This document shows, in pieces, positions 28,936-41,226 of a DNA stretch of 64,000 bases. Position numbers and translations under genes: made by a program. Below the pieces are notes generated by a model that was not told the DNA's origin, made no database searches, and worked only from the letters and a program-made list of their open reading frames with translations. Each line of letters opens with the position of its first letter. Positions within the stretch are counted from its first letter, which is position 1. The DNA comes from Acanthornis magna (Eukaryota; Chordata; Aves; Passeriformes; Acanthizidae), in assembly GCA_036785705.1 (NCBI GenBank), contig JAWUZG010000359.1, positions 124,001 through 188,000 of the forward strand. Reading direction: 5' to 3'.

Positions 28936-29984
28936 CGGAACGTTTTTTGGATTGTTTTTTCAAATTTCAACATTACATCCTACGTTCTCTCATTATCCAC
29001 CTTCTTTTGATGTGGCATTGCCTTGCCCTCAGGAGAAGCAAGGTGGTTTTTTGTTTGCTTTTTAAGGAATGGATTTTTAAAAATTGGGGGGGTTTGCACT
29101 ACTTAAAGGGAAAGACTTGTCTTTAAACAACTATGATAATGACAGAAGACTCTAAATCATGCAATTAACAAGTATTAAAGCTTTTTCCTTAACAAATAAT
29201 CTGATATTGCTCTCTTGAGGATCGCTTCTTCGTTTTATCCCCCAAATGCAAACAGCAAGCTGTTTACAAAGTCATTGAGACTAAATATTTTCTGAAGAAA
29301 AATAAATAAATTTCACCAAATAATAATCAGCTTTGGTGCTGCTTTCTGGGTTAGAGCACATACCTCTAGATACCAAAATTTTGTTGGACTTCAGTGGCAA
29401 TGAAAGGCCTGGAAAGCGATGTGTAGAGCATTTGCTCTATTTTTGGGGGGATAACCAATATCATGCAGCCCCTCTGCACAAGGGACAAGCAAGGATAGGT
29501 GAGGCAGGGAATGGACACCATATGCTCTATCATATCTGATACAAGTTACTCCCCTTACAGGATAGCAAAGGACAAGACCACCAGTTAAATCAATGGTGGC
29601 TTCAAATCACATCGGAGACTGAAATGTTATAATTTATGGCTTAAACGTCTTCATGAAGGACTTTTGGCTATTGTAGCAAAACTGTACAAAAAAACTGTAC
29701 AGAACTGTACAGAAAAGCTGCAGAGCAAACCACCAAAACCCTGAATGGAGCTCTGAACTGTGCGCTGATGGAGATAAGATAAAGTAAAAACTCCGGGCTG
29801 GAGGAAAAGAACACATTCACAGAGGGGTCAAGCTTAGCACCTTTGGGGTAGAGACCATAGCCCCAGGGCTATCAGCTGCCAGGCCAGCACAGACCCTGAC
29901 ACCAAAGGGTGGAGGGAAGAGAGGTTTTGGGTGTGTAGTGAAAAAGCCTCTGGTCCAAGGCTGTGCAGACAGAGGAGCCCAACT

Positions 29985-30160
29985 GCCCTACTCTTCCTTC
30001 TTTCTTTCTCTCTTTTTCTTTCTTTCTTTCTCTCTCTTTCTCTCTCTCTTTCTCTCTCTCTTTCTTCTCTTTCTTCTCTTTCTTTCTATCTTTCCCTCTT
30101 TCTTTCTCTCTTTCTTTCCTTCCTTCTTCCTTTCCTTCTTTCTCTTTGCCTTTTTTACTG
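29985..30160. repeat. (TTTC)n pyrimidine microsatellite
   Basis: This is a run of TTTC and TCTC units on the plus strand. A second pure T run lies at about 30,217-30,233. Several long open frames across it (poly-Ser/Phe/Leu on plus, poly-Lys/Glu/Arg on minus) are products of the repeat and not genes. Confidence 0.95.
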
Positions 30161-31045
30161 TTACATAAAATATATCGATTTTTTGGCAGCAACATCTAAC
30201 CTCGTTTGGTTTTAACCTTTTTTTTTTTTTTTTGCTATATTTCAAACCTTTCTGGGTTCAATCCATTTTATTCACAGAGATCTAGCTATCTTTGCTCTTC
30301 TGTGTTTAAACCCATTCGTAACACATCATGACATAAAAATCATCACATCATCAATAACGACTCACCCTATCATGAAATAAAGCTCTGATGCAGTTCAGTC
30401 ACTGGGTTTACTACATCAGATCTTTATTTCATGAGGAAGATTTGTGTGAATGAAGTCATTTTTCCGATGCAGATTGTCTGGACTGAACAAGGAGGACATG
30501 TCCCATCTGTGAGGTTTGTCCCACTTCCCAGAGCACTGGAAAGCCCAAGGCCGTTCCCTGCTAAGTTGACAGCAGGTTTCTGGCTTCTGAGGCCTTTTCT
30601 CACATGCATTCACTGACATCTCTGGTGCTAAAAGCAGTCCACACTCCAGCCTTTTCCAGCACTGGCACTCCCCAACCAACCTATCCCAACAGTGATACTG
30701 CTGAGGAAGCTCACGCAAACATTATAACTGTGAGACCTTCAGCTTCCTGCCAAAGGCAGTGATGGGTTTAAAACACTCCTGACAGGGAGTCAGGGGAGTG
30801 TTTCCCTGACAGCAACAGGGAAAGGTTGAAAACCTTTGTTTTCCTAACAGATCTGGATAAAATCAGCCAAACTACAATAAAATAAGGACAGAGGAAGTAC
30901 CCACAGCTGACATGCTAATAAAAATTCTCTTTGAGAATAAAGACTTCCAGCGTACACAAGAAAGCAATCCTGAAGTACAAGCAATCCACTGTACTTTAAC
31001 TTCAGTTGCTCTCCACACCTCAGAAAAACAATTTTAAGACCTTAC

Positions 31046-31286
31046 CCTAGAACTCTCTGCATGGAAGTAAGACAGTGTCTTGGTACCACACAACTCCAGC
31101 AAACAGGCTAAGAAAGCATCACTTTTTCCTTGAAACACCTGAAGACCGCAGGGCAGAAACACAACAGTGTCACAGCTGTCATGTTTCCAATGCATGTTTA
31201 CAAGTTTCACTGTCCTGGAGCAAGGCATGTCAGGCGAGTAGAGCCACTCTGGATTTTTCAGGACAAGGATCCTAACATGCTTCATT
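31046..31286 (-). pseudogene. FBXO15: probable FBXO15 exon 8, out of frame
   Basis: The peptide begins MKHVRILVLKN, close to human GHVKLIVIHLKNN, and stays open to a good donor AGG|GTAAGG. The AG at 31,287-31,288 would leave one base before the ATG codon, but exon 7 supplies one base rather than two. Reading on from exon 7 therefore gives GAA TGA, an immediate stop. Either a base has been lost or the true acceptor differs. Similarity to human FBXO15 is weak after the first dozen residues. An LTR begins only about 30 bases upstream of the acceptor. Confidence 0.5.
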
Positions 31287-31318
31287 CTGATAGAGAATCA
31301 CAGCAGGCCTTTGTAACT

Positions 31319-31680
31319 GTGTTGGGTTTGTGTGACCAGGTTTTGATAGCAGAGGGGCTACAAGGACAGCTTCTGTGAGAAGCTGCCAGAAGCTTCCCCT
31401 ATGTTGAACACTGCAAATGCCAGCTCCAAAAATCCACCATTGGCCAAGGACAAGCCCATCAGCAATGGTGGTAGTGCCTCTGGGATACCAGATTTAAGAA
31501 GGGGGGTAAAAAAACCTGCACAATTGCAGCCAGACAAAGGCGTAAGAAGGAGAGAAACAGCCCTGCAGACACTCGAGTCAGTGAAAAAAGAGGCACCGGA
31601 GCAGAGATTCCCCTGCATCTCATGGTGAGGCTGGCTGTCCCCCTGCAGCCCATGGAGGTCTATGCTGGAGGTCTATCCAT
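31319..31680 (+). mobile_element. avian LTR fragment (ERVL-like), solo
   Basis: The segment starts tgtgttgggtttgtgtgacc and continues with 'cttctgtgagaagctgccagaagcttcccc'-type text. I recognise this from a very common bird endogenous-retrovirus LTR. No internal retroviral sequence flanks it and the 3' boundary is vague. It lies inside FBXO15 intron 7, antisense to the gene. Confidence 0.5.
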
Positions 31681-32140
31681 CTTAAAGTTCTTAAAGTTCA
31701 CAGTAACTTCTACAAATATATTTATATATTTAATCTGTCAGTGCACCCAAAGTATACTCGAGGAGAATTCTACCGAAACAAGCCTCCAAAACGTATGAGG
31801 ACAAATTGTCTCTCCTTTATAAAATACAAGTGGAAGAAACATCAACCTGCACCAAAACCTGTGCCACTGCATTATTAATGCTGCAGTGAAGCAAAAGAAA
31901 AGACCCTGACAATCTGCAAAATTTGTGTCCCAGGCCTGACACTGTCAATATGACAGAGCAGGCTGAGCACACCGCACAAATTGCCATGCAGATATAAAGA
32001 AGCCACACAACAAACAGAGAGATCACTTACTCTTAAAATTCCATTTCAGTTTCTCCCCTTAAAACAGAGACACTGGATATAAGAAGACACGGCAGCAGGG
32101 ATCATTTCTAAAGCAGACATTATTGTTCCATCAACTTTAC

Positions 32141-32286
32141 CTTTTCTGCAGAAGTGGCCATTGAATGTTCCACACAGGTACCTGCAGCTTCTGCCATGCA
32201 GATCCAGGTGCAGGCTATAGTGATGGAGTCCACAGTCTGGGTCAGTATCATCCAGTAAAGGTCCATTAGGTGGAGGGGTAGATTGG
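32141..32286 (-). CDS. FBXO15: FBXO15 exon 7
   Basis: This 146-base exon has a T-rich tract and CAAG acceptor, and donor G|GTAAAG. It encodes STPPPNGPLLDDTDPDCGLH, then HYSLHLDLHGRSCRYLCGTF. The human segment is PPHSPFLDDSPEYGLHGYQLHVDLH...YLCGTF. It enters in phase 2 and leaves in phase 1. It lies downstream of the exon 6 stop. Confidence 0.88.
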
Positions 32287-33255
32287 CTTGAAAAAAAAAT
32301 AGAATTTAGCAACGGGGATGGCTTAATAGAAAGAAATTAAATACATGGCTGTACACGATCATCTTGAGAGAGTTTTGAAATCAAACATCTCTAGTTCCTC
32401 ATGCTTCTTTTCAGCTAATACAGTGTCTAATACTGCTGATCAGCTGCTTGGCCTAGCCAAAGACAAAAAATATGGCAGTCAGCTTTAAAAGGCACATCTG
32501 TTAAACTTCAAAACATGGACTTGTCTACGAAAAAGAAAAAAGCATCAGCTTAACTACAAATCTAAAAGCCCACTAGCTAGAAACTTCTCTGAAACAGCAA
32601 TTATTGGAATAATTTTGTTTGTGCCTAAGTAAATGAGTAACTACCACACACAAATGACCTGAAGAGACCAAATGCCAGAGGCAACTGCACAGCTTCTACA
32701 AAGGATCCAAGTGGGCACTAAGGGAGATTGTGTAAAATCTCACCTTCTGTGGCAGAAGAGCCACACTAAGTTACCATGGGCACTTAAGACTACTGGTTAG
32801 ATACAACAATATCTGACCAGAAAGCTGAGGGGAAAATAAATTCCCCAAATAATGTTCTAAAGCTAAAAAACTCCATCTTTTGAAACAGCTTACAGTGTAT
32901 AAACAAGTATTGTATTATATTATATACTGCAATGTACACATATACAAACACGTCATAGGAAATCCAGCTAGGTTCTCAATAGGACTGAAAGATAAAGTCT
33001 AACTTTCTCAATACTGCAAGTATTACTACAGTTGTATAACTAAATTATCTCCTTAATAGCATAACAATGGCAATAGCGTAGTATGAAAATGCTTCTACAC
33101 TTTTGTAAATCGTTACTGTAACTTGTTTATATTAAACAAGAATAGTTAATTACTGCCTAAATATAAACCTCTAACAGCAGTCAATTTTAACTGTGAAACT
33201 CAAAGCTTTATTCAAAAGGTTATCTTTATTACCCACAAAGGAAAACCAAGCTTAC

Positions 33256-33338
33256 ACAACAGCAGAACCCAAAATGCTTCTCTCAAGAAGTTGATTATAA
33301 CGAAGACTCGCCATAACAAAAGCAATTTAATTTGTATC
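33256..33338 (-). pseudogene. FBXO15: FBXO15 exon 6 with in-frame stop
   Basis: This 83-base exon lies between acceptor TTTTTCAG and donor GT|GTAAGC. It encodes IAFVMASLRYNQLLERSILG, then SAVV, matching human LAFVMANLHFHHLVERSTLGSA. Its length (phase 0 in, 2 out) fits exons 5 and 7. The fourth codon, however, is TAA (33,329-33,327), directly before IAF, where other species have an acidic residue. No other acceptor downstream would both skip the stop and keep the conserved block. Confidence 0.85.
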
Positions 33339-34669
33339 CTGAAAAATTAATTAAAGTAGATGTATTTTTATGTGGAAATTCTTTTTTCCAGAGGGCCTTT
33401 CCAAGCATTAAAATTCATAGATAAATGCTGCTGCTTATTACTCTGCCAGTTACTGTAATAATGTTAGTAATGCCTTGCTCTAACATTTGGACTCCTAAAA
33501 CCTTTAGTGTCTTTTCACAAGAGTACAGAATATATAAAAAAAGATTAGAGCATTTCTATCTTATGGAGAAAGAGAGGGAAACTAGCTATGCCAGGGCAAA
33601 AGTTATGAGAGCAATCCAAGAATTGTACTTCCCTAACTTCTACTTTCCACTTTAAAATAGGTACCTAAACAGAATCAAACAGCACTTACTCCCAACTACT
33701 GAAGCATCAAGTTTATTTTCATAGGTAAGGAACTATTTGCAAAGAGGGCTAACATCAGTGAGGGGTACAGAATTACTCAAGAGAAATGGTGAATTGCAAA
33801 GTAAAACCTTGGATGTCTTCACCAGATTATGTGCTCCTGGGAAAACATTAGGAACATAACCTTCCATAGATGCCTAAAGAAAACATAAATGTGAAAACTA
33901 AATAGAGACAGAGGTATGTATTTACTTCAAGAACACAGAATGCTAGGAAGTCAGCTTTTTTTCTTTAAATGTATTTTTTAAGTCATACATTTACAAACAC
34001 CTAAGTCAATAGGAAAATTATTCACTGCCAGAAGTCTATTACTCTCCTGAAATGTGGGCGACTACTGTTTTCATCTCTCTGCGTTACCAGAAAATGACAT
34101 CCCCTAATCAAACTTTTGGCTTCTTAACTACTTCTATATTTTCATAGTACGACATTACAGCTATAGAAGATATAACAAGGGAGATTTATCAAACACATAG
34201 TTTCTCAGTCTTTCTTTATCCAAATACCAGGAGGCCCATGTAACCTGTTTGTGGTTTCTATTATGCAGCTATGTGCAAAAAACCAAGATATGTGGCATTT
34301 ACAATTATTTCACCCTCTGACAGTTAACTACCTAGTTACTAACTACCTCTGCCTACACAGAGAGTAAGAACTGCTGCTCAGAAAAGCAAGCAGGGGAAAT
34401 ACACGAGAGTGAAGCACACAATTCTTAATGTCTATGTGGAACTTTGTTATGATAGAACCATTTCCAGGTGCTGAAAGAAATCTCTTTCCAAGCGTGGGAG
34501 GGGCCAATGCATGAGCAAGACCATTGAGCCAGCAACACAGGGACACCAGCCTACTAAACTTGTGAAGATACAAGAGAAATGGCTGTTGGTTTATCAGAGC
34601 TTTTCACAGACTGAGACAACCTGGAACAGACTCATGCAGGTCAGTTTTCTAGGAAATGGACTTTCAGTC

Positions 34670-35240
34670 TTACCTTAAAGAGTGAAAGAAATAGTCCGTC
34701 TGTGGTTTTAAACATTGCCTCCAGATTGTGCACAGCATGTTTGCAGCTGCAAATTAGGCACAGCTTGGAGGAACTACTCATAGACTCCCTAGGAAAGTTC
34801 CTGGCCAGTGCCAGACAGGCTAAACCTTCATCAATAACATGGCTGAGGGGAGGAAGAAAGGGCTGCCACCTCTGAATTCAGACCAAGAGCAGAACACCTG
34901 AGACAGGCTTCTACAGCGCCCAGCCCTGTGCAGCTGCAGGCAGACACTGAGGTCCCCGTGCATTCCGTGCAAAATGCCAATTCCTTTTGCATAGGAGTCT
35001 GCTTCAGATGTTCCATTCTGCCCTCTGAAGACATTCATCTCTACACCCACCCTACAGAGACTAAATGCTTAAGTTAGGCTCTTAATACCAAGAATATAAT
35101 ACCCCCAAAAGGGCACAATTTAAAGCATTCCTACTGCTGGAGCAGGATATAGCTACCTGGTGATGGAGATGAAAGCTAAGTTGCTAGGTGGGAACTCATC
35201 ACAGGGCATGGCACGAATCAGAGGAAGAAGCACATCTGTC
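34670..35240 (-). other. unidentified conserved-looking segment in FBXO15 intron 5
   Basis: On the minus strand a frame rich in Cys (LCLICSCKHAVHNLEAMF and following) ends in a good splice donor AAG|GTAAGA at 34,673. Two other frames upstream (35,050-34,820) stay open for about 70 codons. Composition differs from the AT-rich intron around it. I do not recognise it. It could be an old transposon, a degraded retrocopy or an unknown exon. Confidence 0.25.
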
Positions 35241-35594
35241 CTCCAACCATTCTATTTAAAATTACTCTAGGATATCAAACTTGGGCATGTGAAGACTGCA
35301 AAACAAATAAAACTGAATGCAGTATTTAATCTAGTATCTTACATAACTGATCTTTGAATTAGAAGTGAACCTTTTGAAAAGTATATATACTCCTACATTT
35401 TAGAATACAATAAATCGTCTTCTAGCTGTCCCTACATGCATTTGGTTGTTACTAGTTTAGAAAAGAGCTTTCAAAATCCAAAGGAAAAAAAACAAATTAA
35501 AAAAAACCCTCCCCAAATCCAAACTACAAGGCAAAAAAAAAAAAATCTATTCCTTCAAGTCATAATAAAATATTGAAACATAATGTTATCTTAC

Positions 35595-35724
35595 CTTCCA
35601 ATTTCCTCCTAACAATCCTGGATTCAGACTGAAGAGCTGGACAAGCTCATCGGCACCAACTGCTACACTGCTTTCAGTCACATTAGCAAGACTGTATTCA
35701 GCAATCAAGGCAAATCGACGAGGT
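35595..35724 (-). CDS. FBXO15: FBXO15 exon 5
   Basis: This 130-base exon runs from CCAAAG| to AAG|GTAAGA. It encodes RRFALIAEYSLANVTESSVA, then GADELVQLFSLNPGLLGGNW. The human counterpart contains LIAKYNLSHLT and HPGLLVGVW. It ends in phase 0, so exon 6 must begin with a full codon. Confidence 0.88.
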
Positions 35725-36429
35725 CTTTGGAAAGAACACGCAGAATGCAGGAAAAAGGCTATGTCTCCTTATTCATGTAAAAGTTCAGCCTAATTTCATT
35801 TTTAACTGACTGGCTTAAGTCTGAGCAACAGCACAGGATGAGAATGGTTTTGAAAGCATTTGGCATGCAGAGCCATAAACTACACATTCAAACAACTACA
35901 GTGCACTAGCAGGATCTCAACCCCAACAAGAAAAGAAGCAAAACCACTATATGATCTTCTAAAACACTCTTAAAAAAAAAGAACTTATGTGCTTGCCCAA
36001 TTTTTCAAAATACCACAGAATTACTTTCCAATTCATTTTTGATACTTTATTGGTACTAGATAGAATCACTGAACATTTATCAGTGTCAAGCAAGCTACTA
36101 AGGTAAATTTTTCTTCCACAGAACCAAAATTGAAAGGAAAGGACCAAATTGCACATATAATAAATTGTTTTTCTTAGAGGAAGCCTTCCTTTTTCAGAAT
36201 TTTTTTTCTGCCTACAATTTTGCCTACAATTAAAGCCATTTAGCTCCAAAACACTCCTAAATAAAAGTTCATGGACAATCTTATGAACCAATGATGCATT
36301 AAAAAGAAAGAGCAGAAAGCAGAGTTTGCATTACCTATTCAGAATGAAGAAAGAAGTCTTTCTCAAACCCTTTTCCAACTTAGGCTCTTATCATATCCAA
36401 AACAGTTCCTAGATTTCCCAGCAGTATCA

Positions 36430-36560
36430 CTGTAGTATCACCAGGGATGGAGCATCCACGACCTCCCCACACAACCTGCTCTAGTGTCTCACCACCCTCA
36501 CAGTAAAAAGCTTCTTCCTAATCAACCTCAACCCTTCCCATCTTTAAGTCAATCAGGCTC
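36430..36560 (-). mobile_element. CR1 LINE 3' fragment
   Basis: The plus strand carries 'ccagggatggagcatccacg', then 'cctgctctagtgtctcacca' and 'aaaaagcttcttccta', the antisense of the CR1 ORF2 end. It is a short, diverged copy inside FBXO15 intron 4. Confidence 0.6.
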
Positions 36561-37444
36561 ATATTAATACAGGAACATTCCTAAACTCCCTGCACTACTG
36601 CCTTACGGTCTTAACACGGATATATTGAAATTGGTGAAACCACTCCTTTCATCTATATTCACAATCTCTAAAAACTTACAGTTCTGTGAAATAAATACAC
36701 CAACTGCCTGCAAGCTTTTATTTTTTTAATAATTTACTACATATGAATCATCATCTTGGTAAAACAACTACATTTCCCACATAATTTGACTGCAAGACTT
36801 TTTCAGCTGACTTTATACAAAAGCCTTCTTTTGATTTATTTATTTCTCAAGCAAATAGTTTGCTTCTGCTTGAGGAACCAGGTGTTTTGTAGGTGAACAA
36901 TTCCCTCTTTTCAGAGCTCTGTGACTAGGGGCTTTGTGTAAGAAGCGTGTAGCTGATACTGCACATACTGTACACATAGACTCCAGATGTGTGCAGAACT
37001 CCTTAACAGCAACCAAACACCTCAAATAGACACTTTTCGTTTCAGTATCTTCTCAGAATATAATGAAAAAAACCTATTGTACACACTTAAGCTAAGAAAC
37101 AATAGATATGCTGTGGACTGGTGTTTTTATATGCATGCACTGAAGACTGCACACATAGTTGAACACCAAGTTCCATAAACTCACACGCACACCTATCAGA
37201 CACAAAATAAATTTTAACAACATAGATTACCTGACTGTAGCCACATAAATATTGATGACATTTTCCAAGCTAAGTTTCTCACAATAAATTCTCCTAGATT
37301 TACATGTTTCTTTCATGCTCATTTGTGTCTATGCCTTAAACCCAGCTTTCCAAGTCAGGACCTCTCAGCCTGAATATCACATGCCAGTACCTACATTAAC
37401 CTATGAATTAATGCCATAGCTTGTTGGATTATGCTATTTGCTGC

Positions 37445-37800
37445 CTTTTCAGGTGTGGCAACCTGGTTCAGGAACGGCACGGCGGCCAACCCCCAGCCGC
37501 TCGGGCCATCAGCTCACAGACACCAATGTGGTGGACGGCAAATGGCATTTATTGGTGATTAGCACCGCATTATATAACTTTGGTTACAACGTCACACCGG
37601 TCTGCTTACATCATAAACTAAACGCTATTGGCTACCTGGGGAGGGGTCCTATCTTTCCGTACAGCACGACATCTTCCGACTGCCACACCCTACCTACCCA
37701 CAGCTATTTCTTGCTAAAAAGCTCTACCAATGAAGAGAAGAATATAGGAAGAAATACTACAGGGAAGCTTTCTAACAACGAGCTAACTTGTTGAGTCAAA
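37445..37800 (-). mobile_element. solo retroviral LTR in FBXO15 intron 4
   Basis: A GC-shifted block sits in AT-rich intron. Read on the minus strand it has a TATATAA box near 37,577-37,569 and a polyadenylation signal AATAAA at 37,553-37,548, followed by GC-rich sequence to a ...CCACA end. No coding sequence adjoins it, so it looks like a solo LTR. The exact ends and target duplication were not resolved. Confidence 0.55.
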
Positions 37801-37881
37801 CCAATGTCAGACAGCTCCTACAGACACATTATCCACCAGTCACACCCAAAAAATCTTCAAAAATCCTCAGTTAAAACTCAC

Positions 37882-38091
37882 CCCTTCTTTTTGGGAGGTC
37901 TGCTCAGAGGAGGAAGCAATGGTGTAACTCCATACAGTTTTAGGGCTGACAGGATGTCTAAGCACAGCCAGTCTCTACCATACCAAAGCACGGTAACTGA
38001 TGTGTCCTTAAACGATAGCTTTGGCTTCTCCATTACATGTTCTTTTCCATTTTTGTCCTTCAGTGCAATTACCCAACTCAAGCCAGAGACA
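37882..38091 (-). CDS. FBXO15: FBXO15 exon 4
   Basis: This 210-base exon has acceptor AACAG and donor GG|GTGAGT. It encodes GLSWVIALKDKNGKEHVME, then DTSVTVLWYGRDWLCLDILS and ends in PPKKKG. This parallels human GLGWAIILKEKGGKEYIME and DTSVTVIWYGKKWPC. It is uninterrupted in the expected frame. Confidence 0.92.
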
Positions 38092-38335
38092 CTGTTATTT
38101 AGGAATTGAGAGGGGAGAGGGGTGTTTAAAACAAAATTCCCAAAGTGACAACAGTTAAACTATGCTTTCAACAGTTTTATATTTCTACTAACTGCTACTT
38201 ATGTTCCTCAGTTTCAGCAATTTCTAGATTATCATCGCATCTTCCCATTTTATAGCTCTATTTCTATACCCCCAAGCCATTAATATTTTGTACATTCTTC
38301 TCAAGTAAATCTCTTTGTGACAAGGCATTGCTTAC

Positions 38336-38578
38336 TTCATAGCTTCTTTGCTCACAAATGGAAGACCTGTATAAGGATCTAGAGGTTTAGCGAGAAGCAT
38401 TACTCTCGTTTTGAAGGCAGATGTCTGTTTGAAGATGGATTCATTCTTCCAGTACCCAGGGTTCTTATTATGTAGAGCATCACAGCCCAAAGAAACAGTT
38501 TCTGGTTGTTTAGGCTTCATTTTCCACATTGTCCATTTTGGTTGCAAAGCACTGGAATAGAGTTTCAGCCAAAGTCCA
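38336..38578 (-). CDS. FBXO15: FBXO15 exon 3
   Basis: This 243-base exon begins after TTTTCAG and ends AA|GTAAGC. It encodes GLWLKLYSS..., ...NPGYWKNE... and ...PLDPYTGLPFVSKEAMK, matching the human segments FIWIGIYST, AGYWKKEY and PVNPYTGLPVKTKEAL. Phase in and out is 2, in agreement with exons 2 and 4. Confidence 0.92.
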
Positions 38579-38669
38579 CTGAAAATAAAAATAGAATGAA
38601 GAGGAATAAATTTCAAGAACAGTCACTCAATTTTTATACACACATCTCAGCTACCACCAAGCTGAAATG

Positions 38670-38701
38670 TTAGCACAATGTTAGCACAATGTTAGCACAA
38701 A
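38670..38701. repeat. 12-bp tandem repeat, 3 copies
   Basis: Nearly perfect copies of atgttagcacaa lie in FBXO15 intron 2, just upstream of exon 3. Confidence 0.9.
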
Positions 38702-41121
38702 AACAGTCTTGTCTGCCTTCTTCAAAATATGGGATCCAGGATGAAGCTCAGGGACAGCAGAGCCATAGTCAGCAATGGAAGTGAAAACTGATAAAGGTTA
38801 AGCAGTAAATTTTGAAAATTCCACCCCAAAACAATGATGCATCCTCCTCACAGAAAATCAGCTAGTGGAGAAAGTGTTTTAATACCTTTTATTCAACAAA
38901 GGTAATCTGTACACTTCAAGTTTCTCACACAGATACAGCAGAAAGTGGAGTGGAGGAGGACAATCAGATTCACACCTTTGCTTGGTGTTACCAGAGTCAC
39001 GTCAATCCCTTCTTCACTCTTTGGAAAAGCTCAGAGAAGACATGACTTTCTGAAGACAAAGAAACATGTGACAGTAATGATGGGTTCATCTCCTTCACGC
39101 CAGGAAAACTAGGAGGTCACATTTCAGCCCTCTAGCACATTTCAGTATCTCTAGGACAGTTCATGGAATACTGAATACAGGAACCGACAAGAATTCGAAC
39201 AATAATCTGTGAATGCAGGTTTCCAGTAAGTTTTCTAATTTTAAAGTGCCAGACATACACTTCACATAACTGCACTAAAGAAAATTAATGGGAAGGGCAA
39301 CAAATTCTCAAGAGACATTTTCTACCATTAATTGGCAAGACTACCTTTACCAATCCTCACTCATCCCCAGGCAAACTTACGCTGCTATGCTTTGTATTGC
39401 ATTTTGCCCTCTCCTGAAAGTATTCAAGGACTGAATCCATCCCACATTGCCTCCTACCCACAACAAAGATATCAGACACTTCTCTTTTAAGACCAGGAAA
39501 GGCAACCAAGTTACCAGATAGCACAAAACATTTCTGATGGAGAGGGGAAGTTCTTTTTTAACCCCAAAGTGGTTTAGAACTGTCCGGCAATGTAAACAAA
39601 GGAGAGATGTGCTTGACATACAATCATTGGGGCAAATTGAGCTATCATCCAACTGGTCCTAATCAGCCTAAAAAGTCCAGTAAAATAACCTGCTATGAAA
39701 GTCTCCTGTTAACTAGAAACCCCTCCCCAACTCCCCCTCCCCTCCATCCTTTCTTTCTTGGAGAGACATACTCCACATTTTACTCTATGATGCTGAAAAG
39801 ACAGCGCTTAGCAGTAGGCATTTCCTGCATTTTGAAGTTACAGATTCAGCAATTTAGCTGACTGAAGACAGACTAATCACAAATACCTACCATCCTTGTC
39901 CTCACTCTCAGTTATATATTGCTTCTTCCTTTCCAAAAACAGTGCTGTGCAACCAAAGAAATTAGTTCAAGCTCAAAAATTCAGTTAGGGTAGGGAGACA
40001 GAGGAGAAAACGAACGAGGACCTGGAATCACAAATGTTTAGGAAAGTATCACTGCCCTTTCATCCTCAAGTCCCATTTGTGCACATTTTCTAATCTCTGT
40101 TGAGAGCAGAAAATGGAAACAGACATCATCGAGATGGAGGCAAATAAATCATCCTGCCCTGAGCAGCCACAGTGATTTCATCCTGCCTTACCACCCTGAA
40201 GTGGAAAATGCATACTAAGATAATTTGTGTCAACTATGCAATTTTTATCCACACTGACCTGCTGACAATCTCAAAACATACATCTGGATTACAGTCTTCC
40301 CTTTAAATTCATCGGTTCTAAAGGTGTCAAAGCCAATGTAAACCAATTGACTGTATAAGTTTTGGCAAATAAGGGAAAACGGATTCATACTGGATGCAGC
40401 AACTTCCTATACAGGAAGACATTTTCTCATTCAAACAACACTAATGCAGTACAATCCTAGAAAATCAAAGGATACTCAGACATCCTAGTTATCGCATATC
40501 AACCCGGGTCTCTCCTCCTTTTCCTTTCACAAAATTGTCGTGATACCGGTAGGAGCAATTGGTGTACTCTGTATAAGCAATCCTTAGACAAAAAGTGTCA
40601 GTATTTATCTTCATCTCTTTGGTTTCAATTTAGAAATCACCAAAATTTGACCAACAGAGCAACAGATAAAAACCACTAGTGAATCATTTGATTGAATCAA
40701 CCCCTCTACAAAAACCTGATGAAAGAACTAAATAAGCAGAACTTCAAAATGGTGAAAGCTATGACCATTCCACAAAGCTACTGGTGACACACAAGTTAGG
40801 ATCACTCGAGCAGAAAAGTTTGTGCAAGTGCATGTGAATACAAACAAATATATGCAAGTTTTAAAACAAAAAAAAAGTGCTAATAGCAACATTTCAAAGC
40901 ACTGGATTTAGTTTTTGCCTCATAACTCCCATTAAACAACAGGGCTTGCACAGCTAGAATTCCATGCAACACATCCTGTGGGCTATGCAGTGCAATTTCG
41001 GCAGAGTAACTGCACACAGGTACAAGCATCAGTGCTCTGGCATCAGAGAAACTAAATTAGAAAGACTCATAACTCAGATAACTACAACTGGGGCATGACT
41101 GAAACCTTCCCTCTTCCTTAC

Positions 41122-41226
41122 TGGTCACTGGCCAGGTCATAGAAGCGCTTATTCACACAACCGGCAGACAACAGGGACACAGGATCCAAATAGGAAAATA
41201 CCTTCAGCAGCATTTCTGATGGCATG
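41122..41226 (-). CDS. FBXO15: FBXO15 exon 2, F-box
   Basis: This 105-base exon encodes the F-box: MPSEMLLKVFSYLDPVSLL, then SAGCVNKRFYDLASD. That domain binds SKP1 in the SCF complex. The acceptor is CTCTTGTTTCCCAG and the donor is CA|GTAAGG. It aligns directly with human residues MPSEILLKIFSYLDAVSLL, which makes the gene identification firm. Confidence 0.92.

Noticed and set aside
29872..30245. Lys/Glu/Arg-rich and Ser/Phe-rich ORFs
   Set aside because: Translation of the (TTTC)n microsatellite.
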